A stretch of DNA of 13,016 bases, taken from positions 1-13,016 of the forward strand of contig JBJXFJ010000081.1 of assembly GCA_046154735.1 (NCBI GenBank). Reading direction: 5' to 3'. Position 1 is the stretch's first letter. Each line of letters opens with the position of its first letter. Origin of the DNA: CAVXYC01 sp046154735 (lineage in GTDB: Bacteria; Chloroflexota; UBA6077; JACCZL01). The translations under genes were made by a program, and so were the position numbers. The notes beneath the pieces are model-generated. The model had not been told where the DNA came from. It made no database searches and was given only the letters and a program-made list of their open reading frames with translations. Below are positions 7,398 to 13,016 of this stretch, piece after piece.

Positions 7398-7630
7398 TCG
7401 AACGACTTCCGGGGAAGGTCTTCTGACAGACCTCCCGTGATGTCGAATTCACCACCGGGCTCGCCCAGACCTTCCTCGAACCCTTCCCAGGTGGTCATGC
7501 GTGGCGTGATGATGAGGCTGTCGCCTGACCGACGGATGAACACCTCATCCGTATTCAGGCGGAACTCCTTAGGCAGGCGGATCGCCTGGCTATTACCGCT
7601 GGTGAAGACTTTAGCAATGGCCCCTGGCAT
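7394..7630 (-). CDS. vapB: VapB-type AbrB/SpoVT antitoxin
   Basis: A 78-aa antitoxin partner of the adjacent PIN toxin. Residues 1-42 are a swapped-hairpin AbrB-type DNA-binding domain: AIAKVFTSGNSQAIRLPKEF, then LNTDEVFIRRSGDSLIITPR. The acidic, probably flexible C-terminus (EGFEEGLGEPGGEFDITGG) would wrap and block VapC. I chose the ATG at 7630 because homologous antitoxins begin one or two residues before the AbrB fold and because GAGAGG lies six bases upstream. The frame stays open back to 7855, but that extension has no family resemblance and would cover the operator. The protein most likely autorepresses through the palindromic site at 7648-7669. Confidence 0.92.
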   Translation of the reverse strand: MPGAIAKVFTSGNSQAIRLPKEFRLNTDEVFIRRSGDSLIITPRMTTWEGFEEGLGEPGGEFDITGGLSEDLPRKSFD

Positions 7631-7647
7631 GGTAGGCCTCTCAAAAT

Positions 7648-7669
7648 GAGTATACGGAAGTATATACTC
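7648..7669 (-). promoter_or_regulatory. vapBC operator/promoter palindrome
   Basis: The + strand has GAGTATA at 7648-7654 and its reverse complement TATACTC at 7663-7669, an inverted repeat with an 8-base spacer, plus the nested perfect palindrome AGTATATACT. On the minus strand TATACT resembles a -10 box about 20 bases before the ribosome binding site of vapB; no strong -35 is evident. AbrB-type VapB proteins bind such AT-rich palindromes to repress their own operon. This gives vapBC, and perhaps hsdR beyond it, a promoter independent of the one ahead of hsdM. The site is seen; its use is inferred. Confidence 0.6.
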
Positions 7670-7741
7670 CAGAATCTCGGTCGGGCGGTATCTGTTTAAG
7701 GTAGTCCTGAGGTAACACGGCCGTACATTGTGAGCGCTGCG

Positions 7742-7763
7742 CACCGCCAGGGTGGAGGCGGTG
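7742..7763. other. GC-rich hairpin in DUF262-vapB gap
   Basis: CACCGCC at 7742-7748 and GGCGGTG at 7757-7763 form a perfect 7-base stem with an 8-base loop, in the 221-base gap between the DUF262 gene and vapB. There is no T-run after it on either strand, so it is not a standard intrinsic terminator. It could attenuate transcription or protect the mRNA end. The gap otherwise shows only the vapB operator. Confidence 0.3.
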
Positions 7764-7845
7764 TCTCGCCGCTTTGGGCGTGGCTCCTCTGCACCCAGAG
7801 CCATTTCGACACTGGCAGGCAAACGGCGCGCCGCTGCTTGCTCAC

Positions 7846-7860
7846 CGGTGTTCACGAAGC
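7846..7860 (-). repeat. Left-hand copy of junction repeat (end of DUF262 gene)
   Basis: On the minus strand this reads GCTTCGTGAACACCG and spans the last codon and TGA stop of the DUF262 gene. Apart from one missing C it equals the vapC/hsdR junction at 6984-6999. Joining the two copies would restore a direct GTGA overlap between the DUF262 stop and the hsdR start. Confidence 0.6.
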
Positions 7861-9804
7861 CACATCAAGCGCCAGGATCTCGTTGGCCACGTACCGGCGG
7901 AAATCATCGGCGTGCGTGAAGCAGCGGAAGCCTGCTTGGCTCGCGGCAGAGATCGTCTCCTGATTCTCATCCAGGAGGACGGCAACACGCTGCGTCAGTC
8001 CCTCCTGAATCCCGTCCGGCCAGGCCAGGTCAAAGACGGCCTTCTGCTCACCGGTATCGTCGTCGGTGAAGTCGTAACCAATGACCCCTCGCGGGAGAGA
8101 CTGGGCCTCCATCCAGTCGTTGAGCGCTTCCAGCTCCGCTTCCTCAGTTTCGCTGGTGATCCCGCCAGGGACCGCAATGATCACGGGCACCACGGCCGCG
8201 GGTCCTGCCAGCCAGCGATCATCACCGTGGAGCAGCTCAGCCATGCGGCGGTTTGTCTCCTCCGCCAGCATGACCTTGCGGGCCTCGAGGAATTCGCGGA
8301 AATGCTCGATCTCCCAGAGGCTGCGATCGTCCGGAATCCACTGCGATGCCAGACCACCATGGTGGCGACTCTCGAACACCGGGAAATAGTGCTCTGGCAG
8401 TTTGTCGCTGATCTCTAGATTGGTTTCCTTTGTCTGGAAGCAGAAGTTGGCCAGCGCGTTCACCTCCGCCCGCTGGTAGCCATGCTTGTAAAGCTGTGCC
8501 TTGGGGAAAATGTGGTGCACCTCCAGGCGGCTCATCTTGCCAAGCATATGAGACTTGAGTGGCAAGCCGGTCCCCCAATCCCTGGCGCCGCCCATGCGAG
8601 TCAGGAAGTAGAGAACTGGGTAAAAGCGCGCGCCCAGGCTCCAGCCCGTGAAATGGCCGGATTCCACGCGCAAGCCGCCGTGCCAGAGGCGGAGCTGCTC
8701 CAGGAGCTTGTCCAATCCGCCATCCGGCCCTTCAAGCCCTGCCAGATCCTGATCGATGTACGTCTCAGTGGAGCCCGAGAACCGACCCCACATGCCGGCC
8801 TGCACAAACCAGAAGAGCAGTTTGTCCCGCTCCCTTTCGTCCAATGCTCCGCCATGTTGATCCAGGTAGCGCACCATCACCGGCACGCCAAACTTGCCAA
8901 AGAACACCTGGTCATGGTCCAGGCCCAGGCGGCCGCTGATCAGGTTGAGACTGTGATCAATGTGCTTGACCGCCCGCTTGAGTCCGAGCTGAACCTCATC
9001 CGCGCTCTTGTCATGGAGGAACTGGAATTTGGCCTCCCCCGTAAGCGCCGTATTCACCGATCGAAGCAGCCAGTCCAGGTTGAAGTGATACCCGGCTTCA
9101 CCCCATTCGTGAAGCTTGGCCTTCATCGTGTCGCGCGCATCGGGCCAATCGGCACAGATCTTGGCCAGCGCCAGATCACCTTTGGAGAGCTTGGTCCCAC
9201 CGCTGTTGACACGATTGAAGATGTCTACCACGACGTCGAGGGTCTTCTCCGTGCCGGTGATCTCCTCCGTGTAGAGCTCGATATCGGTAATGCTGATGAG
9301 CTGGCTGAGCCGGCCCACGTACTGACCGATCAATGGAGCTCGCGCTGGGTCAGTGCTGAGACGGGTGACGTAGTCGCCGAGACCTACCATACCCTTCTGC
9401 ATCAGTTCAGTCACGTCGATCCATAACGGATCGTCCCTCATCTTGACCGGCTGGTAGAAGGCGAACACCTCATCGTCCAGGTGGAATCGGAGACCAGTGA
9501 ACGCCTGCGCGTTGCCATCAAAGAACCGAGGTGGCTTTCCGCGCACCACGCCGTAGAGCGAGGTGATCCGCTGCTGTCCATCCAGGAGCAGCTTCACCAC
9601 TCCGGCCGCCAGCAGGCCATCGCCACGGTGAATTGCCGTGCTGGACTCCGTGGCCCAGACCAGCAGCCCGCCCACGGGATGACGACGATAGAGCGAGTCG
9701 AACAGCGCCCGCACCTGATCGCGGTTCCAGACGTAGCCGCGCTGGAACTCCGGCAAGGCCATGTGCCCGCTATCGATGTGATCGAGAAGGGTGGAGATCT
9801 TCAT
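7852..9804 (-). CDS. DUF262 plus HNH-type restriction protein (GmrSD/BrxU-like)
   Basis: A 650-aa protein. The N-terminal DUF262 domain (1-215) shows PEFQRGYVW (18-26), LLLDGQQRITSLYG (72-85) and FNRVNSGGTKLSKGDLALA (196-214). In GmrS, BrxU and SspE-like enzymes this ParB-like fold hydrolyses nucleotides via DGQQR. A long helical linker is followed by an HNH-like nuclease motif, LEVHHIFPKAQLY (427-439) with NALANFCFQTKETN (449-462), the DUF1524-like part of such enzymes. Residues 575-635 form an extra small domain (VFDLAWPDGIQEGLTQRVAV, then LLDEN and GFRCFT) that I cannot place with certainty. It is probably an endonuclease-fold or DNA-recognition add-on. Characterised relatives cut modified phage DNA, so this may complement the type I enzyme against methylated or glucosylated genomes. 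ATG at 9804 lies 38 bases after the hsdS stop behind GAGGAG. Confidence 0.87.
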   Translation of the reverse strand: MKISTLLDHIDSGHMALPEFQRGYVWNRDQVRALFDSLYRRHPVGGLLVWATESSTAIHRGDGLLAAGVVKLLLDGQQRITSLYGVVRGKPPRFFDGNAQAFTGLRFHLDDEVFAFYQPVKMRDDPLWIDVTELMQKGMVGLGDYVTRLSTDPARAPLIGQYVGRLSQLISITDIELYTEEITGTEKTLDVVVDIFNRVNSGGTKLSKGDLALAKICADWPDARDTMKAKLHEWGEAGYHFNLDWLLRSVNTALTGEAKFQFLHDKSADEVQLGLKRAVKHIDHSLNLISGRLGLDHDQVFFGKFGVPVMVRYLDQHGGALDERERDKLLFWFVQAGMWGRFSGSTETYIDQDLAGLEGPDGGLDKLLEQLRLWHGGLRVESGHFTGWSLGARFYPVLYFLTRMGGARDWGTGLPLKSHMLGKMSRLEVHHIFPKAQLYKHGYQRAEVNALANFCFQTKETNLEISDKLPEHYFPVFESRHHGGLASQWIPDDRSLWEIEHFREFLEARKVMLAEETNRRMAELLHGDDRWLAGPAAVVPVIIAVPGGITSETEEAELEALNDWMEAQSLPRGVIGYDFTDDDTGEQKAVFDLAWPDGIQEGLTQRVAVLLDENQETISAASQAGFRCFTHADDFRRYVANEILALDVAS

Positions 9805-9842
9805 AATTCAGGCCCTACTCCTCAGGCGGACTTGGCGCGTGG

Positions 9843-10991
9843 TTAGACAAGGCGTGCTCTTCCGGTCAGCAGCTCCTGCATCATGCCCTGCTTGATCTGG
9901 CGGGCTTTATCTAGCTTGGCTTCCAATGCGGCGATCTCTGCGTCTATGTCAGCAATGGACGATTGCTCCGGGGCAGGAGGGAGAGCGATCTCAATGGCCT
10001 CAACGGTTGTCGCGCTCAGGCTCGGAACACCAGATGCTTCGTTAAAGGAGCGCCAATCCAGGGTCGTGAGTTTGTAGTAGAGGAACTTGGGAATTGCCAT
10101 TGGACCAATCTCGCAATAGTAAGCTGTGTCGATAGCCCAGAACGGTGTTTGGACAAACTGTGGCTTGTCGATTGTCCCCTTACGTCCGAGGATAATTGAC
10201 GGTTTATCGTACAGCGAGACGTTTGTTCTTCCGACTTCGCCGCTCGTAGCCAATATAGGAAACTGCCCGCCTGACGCAGCTTTGCCTCGCTGACTCGACC
10301 CGTAACGTAAGCTCAGGATCTGGCCCAGCCGCTTCACCTCCCACTCCCCGCTGAACCCCGGCAGGCGCGTCTTGCCGGTAAGCAGCTCCTGCATGGCGCC
10401 GTGTTTGATGTGGCGCTTCTTGGCAATGAGCTGCTCCAGGGATTCGATGAGCGCATCCGCATCGCTCAACGCCCCGGCGATGGCTTCTTGCTCGGCGAGC
10501 GTGGGGAGCGGTATCGAAAGCCGCTTGAAAAACGGCAACCCGATCGTTTTGATGGTGTTGCCCATTGCGATGCGCCCCAGTTCGGATTTCTGGGACTGAA
10601 GCCAGTAGTACAGGTAGTGGTTGCTCAACAAGGGACCACAAGTCCATGCCATGAAATGCTGACTCACGGCCATGTCTTCCTGCATGATCGCGCTCTTTCC
10701 GACACCAGCATCTCTCGACATCACAACCGTGCCTGCAGCATGAAGCCTCGCGGATGAATTAGCGATGCCAGCTGGCGTGATCTTGGCGGTCGTGTCAGAG
10801 ATGTAGAGTCGATCGAGACGATTCGAATCCTGCAGCGAGATCCACTTAATGGTCCCTCCCCAGTACTCAGGGTGGGCTTTGTCAGGAGTGTGTCCACTAC
10901 CGCGCCTCGCTACCGAATCAAGCAAGACCAGATCCCAGGCTTCTGGAATCATGCCTGCCTCGGTCTGCTTGAAGCCGGGGCTCAAGCCCAC
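9843..10991 (-). CDS. hsdS: Type I restriction-modification specificity subunit (HsdS)
   Basis: HsdS dictates the bipartite DNA target of the complex. The 382-aa protein has the usual two halves. Target-recognition domain 1 spans about 1-160, including WDLVLLDSVARRGSGHTPDK and GGTIKWISLQDSNRLD. The first conserved region is at about 165-210 (AEQEAIAGALSDADALIESL, then HIKHGAMQELLTGKTRLPGF). Target-recognition domain 2 spans about 212-340, including WEVKRLGQILSLRYGSSQRG and SIILGRKGTIDKP. The second conserved region closes the protein (APEQSSIADIDAEIAALEAK, KQGMMQELLTGRARLV). The two conserved regions are long helices that pack as a coiled coil and set the spacer length. Start GTG at 10991 overlaps the hsdM stop by 10 bases. 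The recognition sequence cannot be read from the protein. A single intact hsdS is seen, with no spare partial copies or invertase. Confidence 0.96.
   Translation of the reverse strand: MGLSPGFKQTEAGMIPEAWDLVLLDSVARRGSGHTPDKAHPEYWGGTIKWISLQDSNRLDRLYISDTTAKITPAGIANSSARLHAAGTVVMSRDAGVGKSAIMQEDMAVSQHFMAWTCGPLLSNHYLYYWLQSQKSELGRIAMGNTIKTIGLPFFKRLSIPLPTLAEQEAIAGALSDADALIESLEQLIAKKRHIKHGAMQELLTGKTRLPGFSGEWEVKRLGQILSLRYGSSQRGKAASGGQFPILATSGEVGRTNVSLYDKPSIILGRKGTIDKPQFVQTPFWAIDTAYYCEIGPMAIPKFLYYKLTTLDWRSFNEASGVPSLSATTVEAIEIALPPAPEQSSIADIDAEIAALEAKLDKARQIKQGMMQELLTGRARLV
9862..9902. repeat. Internal hsdS repeat, copy in conserved region 2
   Basis: Forty-one bases here match 34 of 41 positions of 10375-10415. 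Each encodes the IKxGxMQELLTG element that closes a conserved region. Such in-gene repeats are known sites for exchange of target-recognition domains between hsdS alleles. The copies lie 513 bases apart in the same orientation. Confidence 0.75.
10375..10415. repeat. Internal hsdS repeat, copy in conserved region 1
   Basis: Partner of 9862-9902, encoding IKHGAMQELLTG at the end of the central conserved region, just before target-recognition domain 2. The sequence between and outside the repeats is visibly richer in A/T than the repeats, for example 29 G/C of 60 at 10201-10260, as expected for exchanged recognition domains. Confidence 0.75.
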
Positions 10992-13016
10992 GAGTACCCC
11001 ATACGCTCCAGATGCTGGCTCACCTTGGCCTCAAGCTCGGCCACGCGGTAGGTCACGCGCGGGAGCGGCGTATCGTAGCGCTCGGATAGCTGCTTCACGC
11101 GCTGGGTGAGCCTCTGGCTGACGCGGTCCATCTCACCGTGGATGGCGGCATCGAGCGCGGCGAGCCATCTGTCATCCACCACCAGCGTCTTGATCTCATC
11201 CTCGGTGAGCTTGGGGTAGTGTGCATAGGCTTTGCGATCCAGCGTGGCCTCGGCGTCCTTCAGGCGCTTCTTCAGCTCCGCTTCGTCACTGTTGAGCTTG
11301 AGCCACTCGCTCAGCACGGCGGCTTCATCGGAGGCATCAGTGTTGCCCTTGATCTCCCGCTGCCGGGCGGCCACGCTGGCCTTGCTCAACTTGTCCAGCT
11401 CGGCAAAGGCCCCATCTTCGTCGCCATGCTCTTCTTCCAGCTCGGCGAGGCGGGCGGTGATGCTCTCCAGGTCGGCGGCGATCTGATCAATGGCCGCCTG
11501 CTCCTGGGCGTAGTAGCGGGTCACAATCGGCGCCTTGGGCACCAGGTCACACGACCAGCCTCTATCCCGCTCTTTGCCCTTGGTGTCTTTCTCGATGACG
11601 CGAGAGTTCTCCGCCTTCCAGTCGTTTGCGGTGATCAGGTAGCAGTCATCTTGCATGGTTTCCGCCCAGTAGTCCATCAGGTGCTGATAGACGTCGTAGG
11701 GATCAATCAGCGGCCTGCCGGCATAGTGAGCCAGGAGGTCCTCCGCCAGGGTGGCGATCAGCTCCTTCGGGTGGAACCCGGGCTCCAGCGCCTTGAGCGT
11801 GGCGGCGCTCTTCTCCCGCCACTTGGCGAAGTGGGCGTTCATGTCGCTGATGAAGGCAGCGAACTCGGGGTGCTCGTAGATGGCGGTCTTGATGGCGGAT
11901 TGCTCTACGGCCAGGTCCAGATAGCCGGGACGGTTCTCCTTGAAGAGTGTCGTCTTCAGAGTCGGGCACACGGCCCAGTAACGCTGGAGGGCGTCGATAT
12001 CGGCGGCGGGGATACCGCCCAGCAAGTGCCCGGCGATGTCCTGGAGGTCCTCTTGTGTCTGGCTATCGATGTAGCGCGGCAGGTTCAGGTTGAACTCGTT
12101 CTTCTCGATCTCATCCAGAGAGACCATGCGCGCGTACTTGGGCACCTCGAGCTGGCGATTGAACACGTCCACGATCTTGTGGATGTCCTGGGCTCGCAGA
12201 CGGTTCTTAGGCCCGTCCTTCATGAAGCCCGCGTTGGCATCGATCATGAAGATGCCCGTGCGTGACTGGGCGCCTTCCTTATCGATCACCAGAATGCAGG
12301 CCGGTATACCCGTGCCATAGAAAAGGTTTTGCGGCAGGCCGATGATGCCCTTGATGAAGCCTCGCTTGACGATCTCGCGGCGAATCGTGCCCTCAGCGCC
12401 TCCACGGAAGAGCACCCCGTGCGGGAGAATCACCGCGCCTTTGCCGGTGCTCTTCAGGCAGGTCAGGATGTGCAGCAGGAAGGCGTAGTCGCCGTTCTTC
12501 TCGGGCGGTATCCCGTAGCGGAAGCGCCCGAACTCGTCCTGTGCGGGAACAAATCCGCTGCTCCACGCCTTGGATGAGAACGGGAAATTGGCCACCACGA
12601 AGTCAAAGAGCTGGAGACTCGAATCATCCGATCGGAACAGCGGGTTGGCGAGGGTGTTGCCCTTCTTGATCTCAGCCGCTGGGCAGTCGTGGAGAATCAT
12701 GTTCATGCGCGCCAGCGCGGCCGTGGCGTTGTCCATCTCCTGGCCATAGAGCGCGAGATCGAACCCCGTGCGGCTCCTGGCCTCATCATGAGCCTTGAGC
12801 AAGAGCGAGGCCGACCCGCAGGTGGGATCGTGGATCGTCTGCTGAGCATACGTGGCCGTGCTCACGCCCACCACCTGGGCCATGACTCGCGCCACCTCAG
12901 CGGGTGTATAGAACTGGCCCTTGCTCTTGCCTGATTCCGTGGCGAAGTGCCGCATCAGGTACTCGTAGGCGTCACCGAGCAGATCGTCACCATCGGCGTG
13001 ATTGCCACGGAAATCC
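10982..13016 (-). CDS. hsdM: Type I restriction-modification DNA methyltransferase subunit (HsdM), 5' end missing
   Basis: HsdM transfers a methyl group from S-adenosylmethionine to adenine N6 at the site chosen by HsdS. The frame continues through the right edge (DFRGNHADGDDLLGDAYEYL precedes the ATG at 12955), so the N-terminal helical domain is outside and 677 residues are visible. Counting from that internal methionine: GQFYTPAEVARVM (13-25), the AdoMet-binding HDPTCGSASLLLKA (42-55), GQEMDNATAALARMNMILHD (71-90) and the catalytic VVANFPFSSKAWS (120-132). The catalytic motif is NFPF rather than NPPF, a variant found in part of the HsdM family, and the glycine motif reads CGSAS rather than CGSGS. 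After the methylase core a long C-terminal extension contains a charged coiled coil (AAIDQIAADLESITARLAEL, LEEEHGDEDGAFAEL) before the terminal helix, making this longer than EcoKI-type HsdM. It overlaps hsdS by 10 bases; the operon promoter must lie outside. Confidence 0.96.
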   Translation of the reverse strand, partial: DFRGNHADGDDLLGDAYEYLMRHFATESGKSKGQFYTPAEVARVMAQVVGVSTATYAQQTIHDPTCGSASLLLKAHDEARSRTGFDLALYGQEMDNATAALARMNMILHDCPAAEIKKGNTLANPLFRSDDSSLQLFDFVVANFPFSSKAWSSGFVPAQDEFGRFRYGIPPEKNGDYAFLLHILTCLKSTGKGAVILPHGVLFRGGAEGTIRREIVKRGFIKGIIGLPQNLFYGTGIPACILVIDKEGAQSRTGIFMIDANAGFMKDGPKNRLRAQDIHKIVDVFNRQLEVPKYARMVSLDEIEKNEFNLNLPRYIDSQTQEDLQDIAGHLLGGIPAADIDALQRYWAVCPTLKTTLFKENRPGYLDLAVEQSAIKTAIYEHPEFAAFISDMNAHFAKWREKSAATLKALEPGFHPKELIATLAEDLLAHYAGRPLIDPYDVYQHLMDYWAETMQDDCYLITANDWKAENSRVIEKDTKGKERDRGWSCDLVPKAPIVTRYYAQEQAAIDQIAADLESITARLAELEEEHGDEDGAFAELDKLSKASVAARQREIKGNTDASDEAAVLSEWLKLNSDEAELKKRLKDAEATLDRKAYAHYPKLTEDEIKTLVVDDRWLAALDAAIHGEMDRVSQRLTQRVKQLSERYDTPLPRVTYRVAELEAKVSQHLERMGYSWA

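Noticed and set aside
7781..7801. Small hairpin as a terminator after the DUF262 gene
   Set aside because: The CTCTG/CAGAG stem is only five bases and lacks a T-run on the minus strand.
7631..7855. Open 75-codon extension of the vapB frame starting at a GTG that overlaps the DUF262 stop
   Set aside because: The extra residues resemble no antitoxin N-terminus, they would run across the vapB operator, and ATG 7630 has a good ribosome binding site. The GTGA here is better explained by the repeated junction sequence.
8482..9426. 314-codon open frame on the + strand
   Set aside because: Antisense to the DUF262-HNH gene, with no recognisable domain; an artefact of high GC at third positions.
11138..12265. 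375-codon open frame on the + strand
   Set aside because: It lies antisense inside hsdM, whose methylase motifs are unmistakable, and its sequence is a low-information mirror rich in L, V, G and Q, as expected from GC-rich antisense.
1..13016. CRISPR array, tRNA, rRNA, transposase or integrase
   Set aside because: Scanning both strands showed no regularly spaced repeats, no tRNA-like cloverleaf and no recombinase motif; gene content is fully explained by the listed features.

Overview
The window reads as a defence-gene cluster on the chromosome or a large mobile region of a GC-rich bacterium, most probably a proteobacterium. That assignment is inferred from base composition and from the style of the flanking TetR and metallo-hydrolase pair; there is no rRNA, tRNA or other marker to fix the taxon. 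From position 13016 down to 1166 every gene lies on the minus strand, tightly packed and often overlapping by 4 to 13 bases. Only the first 950 bases have a different character.

Layout in transcription order (right to left): (1) hsdM, DNA methyltransferase, cut by the right edge; (2) hsdS, specificity subunit with two target-recognition domains; (3) a 650-aa DUF262 plus HNH protein resembling GmrSD/BrxU-type restriction enzymes; (4) a vapB/vapC toxin-antitoxin pair with its own palindromic operator; (5) hsdR, restriction endonuclease and translocase; (6) a YgjP-like HExxH metallopeptidase; (7) a small unrecognised ORF; (8) darT, a DNA ADP-ribosyltransferase toxin; (9) darG, its macrodomain antitoxin. 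To the left, a TetR-family regulator (+ strand) diverges from the first codons of a metallo-beta-lactamase-fold / di-iron oxygen-binding protein (- strand, cut by the left edge). This pair is probably housekeeping or accessory flank.

Taken together, one polycistron carries a type I restriction-modification system with a likely modification-dependent or DNA-modification-sensing nuclease inserted between S and R, a VapBC pair inserted just ahead of R, and a DarTG anti-phage module appended downstream. The YgjP-like peptidase immediately after hsdR is a recurrent companion of type I systems.

Three observations deserve most attention. The darT frame is intact over the whole catalytic domain but has no ATG, GTG or TTG at its 5' end. 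Its upstream region suggests a one-base lesion plus a lost or weak start, or non-canonical initiation. VapBC is bracketed by a near-perfect 15/16-base repeat that carries the GTGA stop/start junction, which looks like the scar of a precise insertion between the DUF262 gene and hsdR. Finally, the composite gene order may itself be a defence arrangement worth surveying. No CRISPR array, insertion sequence, tRNA, rRNA or phage gene was seen.
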